DNA from: Clostridia bacterium
GTDB taxonomy: Bacteria > Bacillota > Clostridia > Oscillospirales > Acutalibacteraceae
NCBI GenBank assembly: GCA_017623615.1
Contig: JAGAOT010000007.1
Location: 1-64,000 of the forward strand
Direction: 5' to 3'
Length of the DNA stretch: 64,000 bases
Part shown: positions 1-8,358 of the stretch, piece by piece
Layout of the letters: the number at the start of each line of letters is the position of its first letter
Numbering within the stretch: position 1 is the first letter of the stretch
The notes under the pieces: model-generated
Told to the model about the DNA's origin: nothing
What the model saw: only the letters and a program-made list of their open reading frames with translations
Database searches by the model: none
Program-made: the position numbers and the translations under genes

Positions 1-215
1 CAGGCAAATCGAAGGCAGGCAGAGGCACTTACAAGCGCGCTCTTCCCTTCTTCACAATGAGATTTGACTGCCTCGACAGCGCACTCGGAATTCTTATGGG
101 CACCGCAGATATGCTTGAATTCACCAAGGAAAGCAAGCTTATCATGGACGGCGCACCCGAATTCGGCGCACAGATTGGCGACTACATGATGAAGGTCGGC
201 GACTACGCAAGATAA
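1..215 (+). CDS. C-terminal end of an unidentified protein (5' truncated)
   Basis: An open frame enters the window (first complete codon at position 3) and stops with TAA at 213-215, giving about 70 residues. The end is Met- and Gly-rich and finishes GDYAR. The visible segment resembles the last strand and helix of a small SCP2-like lipid-binding fold, but this is a weak impression and I do not assign a function. A strong hairpin terminator follows within 15 bases, which supports this being a real gene end. Synonymous codon use matches its neighbours. Confidence 0.7.
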   Translation, partial: GKSKAGRGTYKRALPFFTMRFDCLDSALGILMGTADMLEFTKESKLIMDGAPEFGAQIGDYMMKVGDYAR

Positions 216-227
216 TTCAATAAAGCT

Positions 228-266
228 AATCGGCTTGCTGGGATTCCCCCGCAAGCCGATTTTTTG
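228..266 (+). terminator. Intrinsic terminator after the first gene
   Basis: AATCGGCTTGC pairs with GCAAGCCGATT around a short loop and is followed by a run of six T. It sits 13 bases after the stop codon of the truncated gene. Confidence 0.85.
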
Positions 267-754
267 TTTACAATGTTCTCTTTAAATAGACCGCCACACC
301 CATTACCCGCCTTACGCCTCTGTCCATTGCCTTTGCTGTTCATCGATTTAAAGCGTGAAACCGTGTTTTGTCGGTAACCGTTCCGTAGGGGTCGATGCCC
401 ACACCGACCCTTGCACAGACCAAAGGGCACACCCTTACTGCACCTGCTCCGGATAATTTATCAATTTAAAGCGTGAAACGACGTTGGGAACAAGCCTTGT
501 CGGTGCACTCGGAACGACACAGAGGTCGTTCCCTACATTGTCGCCGTAAATTGCATTAAAATTCCGAAAAAATCGCCCCACAATATTGAAACAACTGCTG
601 ATAAACCCCAATATGCGTAGGGGCGGATATTATCCGCCCGCAAAAAACATCATTTTTATTCAGTATTCTTTAAAATCAACAGGGTCGATGCGTGCATCGA
701 CCCTTATCAAACAAACAATACGCGTTGGGAACTGCTTGCTCCCGCCGCTGTAAT
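267..754. repeat. Gene-free gap filled with GTAGGG-type palindromes
   Basis: No supported gene lies here. The gap contains palindromic units at 385-410 (GTAGGG plus GTCGATG/CACCGAC arms), 511-536 (GGAACGAC/GTCGTTCC followed by CTAC), 617-640 (GTAGGGGCGGATATTATCCG type) and 681-703 (GGGTCGATG/CATCGACCC). Two copies of the string ATTTAAAGCGTGAAAC occur near 347 and 464. These units belong to the family dispersed through all intergenic regions of the window. Confidence 0.8.
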
Positions 755-1639
755 TTAAAATGTTTTAACTAATTCTTTAAGATATTCCTTGAAGCCCTCG
801 CCGATTTCGGGGTGGTCAAGTGCAACCTCGCAGTTAGCCTTCATAATGCCGAGCTTGTTGCCCATGTCATATCTCTTGCCGTCAAAGTCATAGGCAAGCA
901 GCTTGTCGTTCATGCCGAGCTCGGTGAAAACATCGGTCAGATAAAATTCCTCGCCCTCGGGGGTTGCGGCAAGACCTTTTTCGATAAGCTCAAAGGTTTC
1001 GGGCGGCAAAACAACTCTGCCGAGAATGGCGAAAAGCGAAAGAATCTGGTCGTCTGTGGGCTTTTCAATAATGCGGCGGCAGGTCATTGCTCTGTCCTCG
1101 CCCTCGATGGGAGAAACGTCAAGCGTGCAGTAAAGCTTGATAAGCTCCCTTGTAACCTCTTTAACGCCAACAACGCCTTTGCCGTATTTTTCGTAGCAGC
1201 GGGTAAGCTGGGCTGTAACGGGGTCGTCGGAAACTATAACGTCGTCGCCGTAAAGCACGGCAAACGGCTCATTGCCGACAAAGCTCTTGCCGCAGAGAAG
1301 CGCATGGGCAAGACCCTTTGTTTCTTTCTGACGGATAAAATATATGTTGGCAAGGTTGGCGCAAGCCTTAACGTCCTCGTAAAGCTTTGCCTTTGAGGGA
1401 TTGCCCTTAAGACCCGCTTCAAGCTCGAATGCATGGTCAAAATGGTCCTCAATCGCGCCCTTGCCGCGGTTTGTGATGATAAGAATATCTTCAATTCCTG
1501 CTGCAACCGCTTCTTCAACGATATACTGAATTGCAGGCTTGTCAACGATGTTGAGCATTTCCTTGGGGACTGCCTTTGATGCGGGTAAAACTCTTGTTCC
1601 CAGACCCGCTGCCGGGATAATCGCTTTTCTGACTTTCAT
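755..1639 (-). CDS. galU: UTP--glucose-1-phosphate uridylyltransferase
   Basis: This 294-residue cytosolic enzyme makes UDP-glucose from UTP and glucose-1-phosphate, the sugar donor for glycolipids and surface polysaccharide. The nucleotide-binding signature GLGTR lies at residues 12-16 and PKEM at 25-28; the FAVLYGDD motif for metal/nucleotide binding is near residue 130 and IEKP near 190. The length equals that of the GalU/GtaB family and the product is complete. The ATG is preceded by GGAGGAAAC. It stands alone as a single gene between repeat-rich gaps. A sugar transferase acting on surface glycans lies 3 kb away. Sibling thymidylyl- or cytidylyl-transferases are less likely given the PKEM and length. 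Confidence 0.95.
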   Translation of the reverse strand: MKVRKAIIPAAGLGTRVLPASKAVPKEMLNIVDKPAIQYIVEEAVAAGIEDILIITNRGKGAIEDHFDHAFELEAGLKGNPSKAKLYEDVKACANLANIYFIRQKETKGLAHALLCGKSFVGNEPFAVLYGDDVIVSDDPVTAQLTRCYEKYGKGVVGVKEVTRELIKLYCTLDVSPIEGEDRAMTCRRIIEKPTDDQILSLFAILGRVVLPPETFELIEKGLAATPEGEEFYLTDVFTELGMNDKLLAYDFDGKRYDMGNKLGIMKANCEVALDHPEIGEGFKEYLKELVKTF

Positions 1640-1664
1640 GATGTTTCCTCCACAATGTTAATAG

Positions 1665-1772
1665 TTAAGTGAAAAGTTAAAAGTTTCGGATAGGCTACGA
1701 CTATGACCGATTTAAATGGGTGTGGGCGATGCCCACCCTTAACTCTTCACTTTTCATTTTTCATTCTTCACT
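1665..1772. repeat. AGTGAAAAGT-armed repeat element, copy 1
   Basis: The left arm reads AAGTGAAAAGTTAAAAG and the right arm is rich in CTTTTCATTTTTCA and CTTCACT, so the ends are imperfect inverted repeats. Inside are a GGATAGGCT.. module and a GTGTGGGCGATGCCCACCC hairpin. Similar elements occur at 5593, 12297, 14077, 28005 and 62822. Confidence 0.8.
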
Positions 1773-1780
1773 ATAAATAT

Positions 1781-2857
1781 TTAAAAACTGTTCATTATAA
1801 AATCTGCCGCGTAAACCAGAACGCTTATCAGCATGTTTTCGCCCAAAAGGCTTGCCGCGAAAGCGAGCGGTGCAAGACCTCCGCGCCTTGTAATCATAAC
1901 CTTGCGCAGGTTTTCTTCGCGCACGCTGTCGTTGATTATCTTCATATCCGCAACAATCTTTTTATAATAGAAAAGGTCGGCGGTCAGCGCGCAGATAAGG
2001 CGTAAAACAACCGTTACCGCCGCCATAACAAGCATCGGCTTTTTGATTTTGCTCACAAATTCGTTGCCGATGCGGATAACATCCTCTTCCGCGGCGGCAA
2101 GCTGTTCTTCGGTAGCGTTTTCAAGGTTGAGGGCGGAAATCGCGTTGGAGTATTCCGTTGCGGCATCCAGAAGCTGATTTGAAAAGCCCGTGAGAAGCAT
2201 TGACGAGGTTACGAACATAATCATAAAGAAAATGCCGATTTTATAAAGCTTTCTGTAGAAAAACCAGTAGGGCGCAAAAAAGAACGCCGCAAAATTGAAC
2301 GAAAGCTTTTTGCCGTTTGCAAAGCGTTTGAACTTTGGCAGATATCTGTGCGCGCTTGCCTGAACAAAAAGGGCAAGGTCGTCTGCTTTATGTTCGCCGA
2401 TAAGCTCATCGGGAGCTATATCCGAATTGCGCAGGTAGGGATTGGTTCCGAAAAATGTGCCCGTGCCCTGAAGCGGAGCGCCGCAGTTTTTGCAATGGCG
2501 CGCATCGTTGTCGTTTTGAGTGCCACAAAAGCTGCAGGTTTTGGGGCCGTTGTTGTTTTCTTCTCCGAAAAGTGCGCCGCAGTTGCCGCAATGCAGGCTG
2601 TCGGCGGGGTTTTCGCTGCCGCAGATGTGGCAGGTTTTGGAGTCGCCCGCAGGGGTTGTGTCTTCATTATTATTACGCGCTGTTTCCCCTTTTTGCCAAA
2701 CATAGCCCGATGCATGGAGCGAATCGTTGGCGCAGTGACCCGCCTGCATCCAGCATTCTCTGTGCTGCGGGGTTGCACACACGGGGCAAACAACTATATC
2801 CTCGCCCTCCGCAAGCGGTTTTCCGCAATGGGGGCAGGTTTGATTGCTGTAGTTCAA
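1781..2857 (-). CDS. RING-like / double zinc-ribbon membrane protein
   Basis: From the preferred TTG start at 2857 the protein has 358 residues. It opens with a CPHC...CPVC...HxxCW...C cluster resembling a prokaryotic RING (residues about 8-42). Two zinc ribbons follow, CHICG/CGNCG and CSFCG/CKNCG, then a linker and a membrane domain with three or four hydrophobic stretches beginning FNFAAFFFAPYWFFYRK, reminiscent of the DUF2628-type membrane module. I prefer TTG because AAGGAAG lies the right distance upstream and the product then starts NYSNQTCPHC. An ATG at 2902 would add 15 residues without a visible ribosome site. Function is unknown; a membrane-anchored quality-control or envelope role is only a guess. 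Confidence 0.8.
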   Translation of the reverse strand: MNYSNQTCPHCGKPLAEGEDIVVCPVCATPQHRECWMQAGHCANDSLHASGYVWQKGETARNNNEDTTPAGDSKTCHICGSENPADSLHCGNCGALFGEENNNGPKTCSFCGTQNDNDARHCKNCGAPLQGTGTFFGTNPYLRNSDIAPDELIGEHKADDLALFVQASAHRYLPKFKRFANGKKLSFNFAAFFFAPYWFFYRKLYKIGIFFMIMFVTSSMLLTGFSNQLLDAATEYSNAISALNLENATEEQLAAAEEDVIRIGNEFVSKIKKPMLVMAAVTVVLRLICALTADLFYYKKIVADMKIINDSVREENLRKVMITRRGGLAPLAFAASLLGENMLISVLVYAADFIMNSF

Positions 2858-3023
2858 CGGATATCTTCCTTTCACATACGTTTCGAAACAATAATACATC
2901 ATATATTTTAACTAATTATTGGATAAATTGCAATTATTAATTAAAAAATATTTAAACTTCTTTACAATCCTTTATTTTTTAGTTATAATATACGATGAAA
3001 AATTATGCATCAGGAGATTTTTT

Positions 3024-4142
3024 ATGGTTCAGTTTGAAGAATTAAGGCTTGCTCTGCTCGATTATGAAGAAAAGCTCGGTCAGCTTCGCGAGGCACTCGG
3101 TCTTGACGCCATGAATGCCGAAATTGAAGCTCTTGAGGCGCAGACCGCCGAGGAGGGCTTTTGGAACGACCTTGCAAATTCTCAAAAGGTTCAGCAGAGA
3201 ATAAGCCAGCTTAAAAATAAGGTCAGCGCATATAACGCGCTCGAAAACGATTTTAACGATACGCTCGTGCTCATTGAGCTTTCAAACGAAGAAGAGGACC
3301 TCGACATGTTTGACGAATGTAAGTCGGGCGTTGATGCTTTTGTTTCAAAGCTTGATGCCATGACTTTGAGCACCCTGCTTTCGGGCGAATATGATGCAAA
3401 GAACGCCATTCTGACCTTCCACGCAGGTGCGGGCGGAACAGAGGCGCAGGATTGGAACCAGATGCTTGTCAGAATGTATCAGCATTGGGGCGAAAAGCAC
3501 GGCTTTAAAATCAGCATGCTTGACTTCCTTGACGGCGACGAAGCGGGTCTTAAATCCGCCGTTCTGCTTGTTGAGGGCGAAAATGCATACGGCTATCTCA
3601 AAGGCGAAATGGGCGTTCACCGCCTTGTTCGCGTTTCTCCGTTCGATTCATCGGGCAGACGCCACACTTCCTTCGCTTCTCTTGAAGTTATGCCCGAAAT
3701 CGATGACACCGTTGAGGTTGAAATAAACCCCGACGATTTGAAGATTGACTATTACCGCTCCAGCGGCGCAGGCGGACAGAAGGTTAACAAAACCTCGTCG
3801 GCAGTCCGTATCACCCACATCCCCACGGGCATTGTCTGCGCATGCCAGGTTGAAAGAAGCCAGCATCAGAACCGCGAGGTTGCAATGAAGATGCTCAAAT
3901 CAAAGCTTATCGAAATCAAGGAAAGAGAGCATCTTGACAAGATTGACGATATCAAGGGCGAGCAGAGAGAAATTGCATGGGGCAGCCAGATTCGCTCCTA
4001 TGTTTTCATGCCCTATACCCTTGCGAAAGACCACAGAACGGGCTTTGAAGCGGGCAACATCAACGCCGTTATGGACGGCGAAATTGACGGCTTCATCAAT
4101 GCCTATCTCAAAATGGAATCGCTGAAGGATAACGCAAATTAA
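3024..4142 (+). CDS. prfB: Peptide chain release factor 2
   Basis: RF2 recognises UGA and UAA stop codons and triggers peptide release. The 372-residue product has the SPF stop-codon motif at 205-207 and the peptidyl-hydrolase GGQ loop at 250-252. ATG 3024 is preceded by CAGGAGATTTTTT. The open frame extends upstream to 2919, but those residues are not family-like. In many bacteria codon 26 is an in-frame UGA requiring a +1 shift; here the frame is continuous through the whole N-terminal helix region, with no stop and no CTTTGA slippery site. Autoregulation by frameshifting is therefore absent. The gene stands alone, divergent from the zinc-ribbon gene. Confidence 0.96.
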   Translation: MVQFEELRLALLDYEEKLGQLREALGLDAMNAEIEALEAQTAEEGFWNDLANSQKVQQRISQLKNKVSAYNALENDFNDTLVLIELSNEEEDLDMFDECKSGVDAFVSKLDAMTLSTLLSGEYDAKNAILTFHAGAGGTEAQDWNQMLVRMYQHWGEKHGFKISMLDFLDGDEAGLKSAVLLVEGENAYGYLKGEMGVHRLVRVSPFDSSGRRHTSFASLEVMPEIDDTVEVEINPDDLKIDYYRSSGAGGQKVNKTSSAVRITHIPTGIVCACQVERSQHQNREVAMKMLKSKLIEIKEREHLDKIDDIKGEQREIAWGSQIRSYVFMPYTLAKDHRTGFEAGNINAVMDGEIDGFINAYLKMESLKDNAN

Positions 4143-4148
4143 ATTTTC

Positions 4149-4324
4149 CGTAGGGGTCGATGCCCACATCGACCCTTGCAGACCATAGGGCTGCAAACTG
4201 TTCATGTTAACCGCATTAAAAATAACATTGGTTTTTATTTGCCAATGTTTTTTGCATGAAACTTTGCCGCGGCGAAAAGATGCGCCTTAGGCGCATAAGG
4301 GACGATGTGGGCATCGTCCCCTAC
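4149..4324. repeat. Pair of GTAGGG-type palindromes
   Basis: 4149-4176 carries GTAGGGGTCGATG then CATCGACCC. 4299-4324 carries the opposite orientation, GGGACGATG then CATCGTCCCCTAC. A small hairpin TGCGCCTTAGGCGCA lies between at about 4281-4295. The second palindrome ends 16 bases before the ribosome site of the next gene. Confidence 0.75.
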
Positions 4325-4352
4325 AAACAACGTATCAATCGGAGGTGCATGC

Positions 4353-4958
4353 ATGAAACTGATTGACATTTCAAGAAAGTTTTTTCAGTCCGATGTTTAT
4401 CCCGGCGACCCCGAGCCGGAATACGAGCAGCTTTGCGAAATCGGTGACAGCTCCGAATGCAATCTGACGGCTGTGCATGCGTGCTCACACACGGCAACCC
4501 ATGCGGATGCACCCCTGCACTTTATATCGGGCGGCAAGCCGATTGACGAAATGCCGCTTGATGCATACATAGGACCTTGCACGGTTTTGCAGGTGCCCGC
4601 GGGAGTTATAACGGGCGAATATGTTGACCGCCATTTCCCCGAAAAATGTGAGCGTTTGCTCATAAAAGGCGGCGGCAAGGCGTTCTTTATGGACTCCTCG
4701 GCGCAGGAGCTTGCGGACAGAGGTCTGCTGCTTATCGGCACGGACTCCCTTTCCGTTGGCTGCAAGGGCAACCAAACGGGTCCGCACAAGGCTTTTTTGC
4801 AAAATTCCGTTGCCGTTTTGGAGGGGCTTGACCTTTCAAAGGTTGAGCCGGGCAGCTATTTCCTTTTCGCTCCCCCCGTTCTTTATGACGGGCTGGAGGG
4901 TGCGCCCGTTAGAGCAGTTCTTATCGAGGACTACATTTTCTGGGCAAAGCGTTCATAA
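4353..4958 (+). CDS. Cyclase family / kynurenine formamidase-like hydrolase
   Basis: The 201-residue protein carries the metal-binding motif of the cyclase family (PF04199 type), here HTATHADAPLH at residues 46-56, giving His46, His50, Asp52 and His56 as zinc or manganese ligands. Members include kynurenine formamidase and isatin hydrolase; the true substrate cannot be told from sequence. No tryptophan-catabolism genes are nearby. ATG 4353 follows GGAGGT by a normal spacing; upstream in-frame codons run through a repeat and are not family-like. A sugar transferase begins 40 bases downstream on the same strand, so the two are probably co-transcribed. Confidence 0.85.
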   Translation: MKLIDISRKFFQSDVYPGDPEPEYEQLCEIGDSSECNLTAVHACSHTATHADAPLHFISGGKPIDEMPLDAYIGPCTVLQVPAGVITGEYVDRHFPEKCERLLIKGGGKAFFMDSSAQELADRGLLLIGTDSLSVGCKGNQTGPHKAFLQNSVAVLEGLDLSKVEPGSYFLFAPPVLYDGLEGAPVRAVLIEDYIFWAKRS

Positions 4959-4998
4959 CATCTGTATTCAAAAAGAATACTTCCATCCGAGGTGTGAA

Positions 4999-5589
4999 AT
5001 GAAACGAGCATTTGATTTTACGGTGAGCCTGCTGCTCATCATTGTTCTGTTCCCCGTGTTTGTGCTGATAAGCCTTATCGTGCTTATCGATGCGGGAACA
5101 CCCGTTATTTTCAGGCAATACCGTGTCGGCAAGGATAACAAGCTTTTCTATATTTATAAATTCCGCACAATGCGCAGGAATGCAAGAAACGCCGCCACTG
5201 CCGACCTTAAGGATGCCGACAGACTGATAACAAAAAGCGGCAGATTTTTGCGCAAAACCAGCCTTGACGAGCTTCCTCAGCTTGTTAACGTGCTTTTGGG
5301 CGACATGAGCTTTGTCGGCCCGCGTCCGCTGATTCCCGAAGAAAAGGAAATCCGCGCGCTGCGCAAAAAATATAACGTCTATTCCGTTCGCCCCGGCATA
5401 ACCGGCTGGGCACAGATTAACGGCAGGGACAAGCTCACAATAGATGAAAAAGCCCTGTTTGACAAAGAATACATTGACAAACAGAGCATAGGCTTCGATA
5501 TTAAAATTTTATTTAAAACTGTTTTGGTTGTTCTCAAAAGAGAAAACATAGCCGAGGGCGGCGAGCCGAATAATAAACGCAATATTTAA
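4999..5589 (+). CDS. Bacterial sugar transferase (polyisoprenyl-phosphate hexose-1-P transferase)
   Basis: This 196-residue membrane enzyme would move a sugar-1-phosphate from a nucleotide sugar to a polyprenyl phosphate carrier, the first step of a surface glycan. It has one N-terminal hydrophobic segment (residues 8-31), KFRTM at 54-58, the SLDELPQL motif near 93 and GDMSFVGPRP near 105, followed by RPGITGWAQINGRD, all hallmarks of the WcaJ/PglC/EpsL family. It is the short form without the extra N-terminal membrane domain. The start is chosen at ATG 4999, after GAGGTGTGA. No other glycan genes adjoin it, so the substrate is unknown. Confidence 0.92.
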   Translation: MKRAFDFTVSLLLIIVLFPVFVLISLIVLIDAGTPVIFRQYRVGKDNKLFYIYKFRTMRRNARNAATADLKDADRLITKSGRFLRKTSLDELPQLVNVLLGDMSFVGPRPLIPEEKEIRALRKKYNVYSVRPGITGWAQINGRDKLTIDEKALFDKEYIDKQSIGFDIKILFKTVLVVLKRENIAEGGEPNNKRNI

Positions 5590-5592
5590 TTG

Positions 5593-5701
5593 AGTGAAAA
5601 GTGAAAAGTTAAGGGTGGGCGTTGCCCACAGCCAATATAATAATTCGGTCATAGGCGGAGCCTATCCGAAACTCTTCACTATTCACTTTTAACTCTTCAC
5701 T
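5593..5701. repeat. AGTGAAAAGT-armed repeat element, copy 2
   Basis: The left arm is AGTGAAAAGTGAAAAGTTAAG; the right arm ends CTTTTAACTCTTCACT. Inside are hairpins GGGTGGGCGTTGCCCAC and CATAGGCGGAGCCTATCC. It fills the convergent space between the sugar transferase and the VanY-type gene and ends two bases before the latter's stop codon. Confidence 0.85.
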
Positions 5702-5703
5702 TA

Positions 5704-6537
5704 TTATGCTACACCCAGATATTCTTCAAAGCATTCGCCGCTTGCCTTCATTTCCTTTGCGGTTTCAACGCCGACATATCTCCAATGCCACGGCTCATAG
5801 ATTATTTTGGTTATATCCTGCTTATCCTCGGGGCAGCGCATGATAAAGCCGTAGTCCGCGGCGTTTTCGCAAAGCCATGCAAATTCTTCGGTTTCTTCAA
5901 AATTCTGCTCAAGGCTGCAGATATCCATTGCAAGCCCCGCGTTATGCTCGCTTGTTCCGGGCGGAAGAATAATTGTTGCCGCCATTTGGGTTGCCTCAAT
6001 TTTTCCGTAACCTTGGTCGATATAAAGCTGAATTTTATTTTTAAAATTCCTTTGCTGGCGTTCAACCGAGCGATAGCCCGAAACGGGCATAAGCTCAATG
6101 CCGTCATCAAGCGCGGCAAGATACATTTCATTGTAATGCGGCGCAACGCGGTAATCAAGCTTAAGGCTGTCGGGGTCGGAGGTTATGCAGGGCGCAAGCT
6201 CAACTTCGAAATCCTCGGGCAGGATATAATCTCTGTTGACAAGCAGCATTTTCCAATCCTCAATATCAACATTTGCATAAGCAGGCTCAAAGCCCGCATA
6301 TGCATATTCATAATCCTCGATTTTATCGGGCTCGGTTGTTTCAACGGGAGCAAAAACCTGCTCGGTGCGCGAAACATCGGCGGTTGTGTCCGCGGCGGTT
6401 GAATCTGTGACCGTTAAGTCGGTGACAGTTGAATCGGTGATTTTTAAGTTATCGTCCTCAAAAAGAGAGGAGATTCCGTAGCCTACAAGCACAACGGCAA
6501 GAATGCCGAAAAGAATTAAACTCAATGTTTTTTTCAT
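5704..6537 (-). CDS. D-alanyl-D-alanine carboxypeptidase, VanY/M15B family
   Basis: The 277-residue protein has an N-terminal membrane anchor (residues 5-24), a Thr/Asp-rich linker with repeated TDSTVTD-like units (35-55), and a C-terminal M15B peptidase. Zinc ligands are His198 and Asp205 in SEHNAGLAMD and His251 in EPWHW, with Glu248 as catalytic base; SGYRS at 153-157 is also typical. It trims the terminal D-Ala of peptidoglycan stem peptides outside the membrane. ATG 6537 follows GAGGTATG. No vanS/R or other resistance genes are near, so a housekeeping cell-wall role is more likely than vancomycin resistance. Confidence 0.92.
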   Translation of the reverse strand: MKKTLSLILFGILAVVLVGYGISSLFEDDNLKITDSTVTDLTVTDSTAADTTADVSRTEQVFAPVETTEPDKIEDYEYAYAGFEPAYANVDIEDWKMLLVNRDYILPEDFEVELAPCITSDPDSLKLDYRVAPHYNEMYLAALDDGIELMPVSGYRSVERQQRNFKNKIQLYIDQGYGKIEATQMAATIILPPGTSEHNAGLAMDICSLEQNFEETEEFAWLCENAADYGFIMRCPEDKQDITKIIYEPWHWRYVGVETAKEMKASGECFEEYLGVA

Positions 6538-6657
6538 CTGTCATACCTCAATAAATTTATTGGCACATATATTTTAATCGGAATACGGGCGGTTGTCAAA
6601 TAAAAACCGCATTATTCATAAAAATATTACTTTTTCTCAGGGAAGGAGTGTTTGTTT

Positions 6658-7926
6658 TTGAAAGCAAACGAAAGCGTTAAAAACTATCAGTCCGAAAGGC
6701 GAATGTATGCCAACTATGCCGCAAGAAGCATAAAAAAGGTGTGCAAGGAAATCGGCCCCAGATTTTCAGGCAGCGAGCAGGAAAAAAAGGGCATCGAATA
6801 CATGGCAGAGGAGCTTAAAACCTGCTGCGACGATGTGAAGATTGATTCTTTTTCCGTTCACCCCAAGGCATTCCTCGGCTGGATTCCCCTCTCGGTTGTT
6901 TTGATGAGCATTTCATCGGTGCTGTTCTTTGTTGCGCAGCAGTTTGAGATAACCCCGCTGTTTTATGTTCCGGTTGCATTTGCGGCAGTCTGCATTTTCT
7001 TCATCATCACCGAATTTCTTTTCTACAGAGAAACTCTCGACAAGTTTTTGCCGAAAAAGACTTCATACAACACCTACGGCGTGCGCAAGGCTTCGGGCGA
7101 AACAAAACGCCGCATAATTTTCTCCGGTCATGCTGATTCCGCAATGGAATGGCGTTTCACCTACTACGCAAACGGCAAGCTGCTTTACCCCGTTGTCGGC
7201 GGCGCGCTTATCGGCGTTCTTTTCTGCACTGTCTGCAGCATTATTGCTGTTGTTAAAAGCTTCACCGACCCCGAATTTGTTACCTCAAAAGCAGTTGATA
7301 TTTTGAGCTACATTATGCTCGGATTTATTGTTTTCTTTATCGGCGCATCCTTCTTCTATGACAAAAAGCGCATCGTTGAGGGCGCAAATGACGACCTTTC
7401 GGGCTGCTTCACTTCAATCGCCGTTCTCAAATTCATGCAAGATAACGACATCCGCTTTGAAAACACCGAGGTTGTTGCCCTTTGCACAGGCTCCGAAGAG
7501 GTCGGCCTGCGCGGCGCAAAGGATTTCTGCAAAAAGCACGGCAAGGAATTTTCGGACGTTGAAACCGTTTATGTTGCGCTTGACACCATCCGCGACTTTG
7601 ACCACATGACCATATATAATAAGGATATGACGGGCACGGTCAAAAACAGCCTTGAGGTTTGCAACCTTATTAAAGAGGGCGCAGAGATTGCGGGCTTTGA
7701 AAACATTCCGTTCAAAACAATCCCCCTCGGCTCAACCGATGCCGCGGCGGTCAGCAAGAGCAAGTGCGGCATAAAGGCGGCTTCCTTTGTTGCAATGGAC
7801 CCCACCCCCGCCCGCTATTATCACACAAGGCTTGACACTCACGAAAATATTGACCTCAAAACCATTGAGGCTGCTGTGGGCATCTGCCTTGAAACCGCGT
7901 TCCTTTTCGACGAAAAAGGCGTATAA
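6658..7926 (+). CDS. Membrane-associated M28 family aminopeptidase
   Basis: The protein has about 422 residues. An N-terminal helical region precedes a hydrophobic pair (about 72-123). Peptidase signatures follow: GHAD (His158, Asp160), AxDDLSG near 245, the TGSEEVGLRGA pair of glutamates near 280, and YHTRLDT near the end. A second hydrophobic pair (about 181-235) is inserted between the first two peptidase motifs. M28 enzymes are di-zinc exopeptidases. TTG 6658 is chosen because GGAAGGAG is nine bases upstream; TTG 6652 is too close to it. The TAA stop is contributed by the terminal inverted repeat of the downstream element. Confidence 0.88.
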   Translation: MKANESVKNYQSERRMYANYAARSIKKVCKEIGPRFSGSEQEKKGIEYMAEELKTCCDDVKIDSFSVHPKAFLGWIPLSVVLMSISSVLFFVAQQFEITPLFYVPVAFAAVCIFFIITEFLFYRETLDKFLPKKTSYNTYGVRKASGETKRRIIFSGHADSAMEWRFTYYANGKLLYPVVGGALIGVLFCTVCSIIAVVKSFTDPEFVTSKAVDILSYIMLGFIVFFIGASFFYDKKRIVEGANDDLSGCFTSIAVLKFMQDNDIRFENTEVVALCTGSEEVGLRGAKDFCKKHGKEFSDVETVYVALDTIRDFDHMTIYNKDMTGTVKNSLEVCNLIKEGAEIAGFENIPFKTIPLGSTDAAAVSKSKCGIKAASFVAMDPTPARYYHTRLDTHENIDLKTIEAAVGICLETAFLFDEKGV

Positions 7927-8200
7927 GGTGAATGGAATAATACGAACCGTGATTTTCACGGGCATATTTTCGTTCACCCTTCGTTAAAATACTCGCAAAT
8001 CCGTCAGGATTTGCTGCGTTTTGTGCCTTGGTTAACCAAAAATCTGCTCCGTGAAAATTCTTCGACCCGAAAGTGAAGAATTTTCTGCCGATTTTTGGTT
8101 GTTGAGGTTGCAGGAAGGCTAACGCCTTTCAATGCCGAAACTCCGAAAAGCGGCGAAAATACTCGCTTTCGGGCAGGCTCGGATTACTCCATTCACCTTA
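7924..8200. mobile_element. MITE-like element with 18-bp terminal inverted repeats
   Basis: The left end TAAGGTGAATGGAATAAT (7924-7941) is matched by ATTACTCCATTCACCTTA (8183-8200) with one mismatch in 18. The 277-bp interior has no gene. It contains a nested hairpin near 8033-8101: AACCAAAAATC pairs with GATTTTTGGTT, and GAAAATTCTTC with GAAGAATTTTC. The left end supplies the stop codon of the M28 gene. No transposase is present, so it would be non-autonomous. I could not identify a clear target duplication. Confidence 0.7.
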
Positions 8201-8358
8201 CTCCTTATGCATTTTCAACAAACGGAGAGCTCATAATTTTTTCACTTTCCACAAAATTTTTTATTTCGTAAAAATTGGCTGTATTTTATCGGCTTATATG
8301 TTATAATATTTCCATTATAATCCGTAATCGGCGCGCCGATTGCGAAAGGAGACATAAT

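Noticed and set aside
203..430. A 75-codon open frame on the minus strand at the left edge
   Set aside because: It is built from the terminator and palindromic repeats, with no start signal.
267..754. CRISPR array suggested by repeated palindromes
   Set aside because: Repeats are unequal, few, irregularly spaced and have different cores; there are no unique spacers of fixed length and no cas genes.
5704..6537. Vancomycin resistance locus
   Set aside because: VanY-type peptidase is alone; no ligase, vanX, vanH or sensor-regulator genes accompany it.
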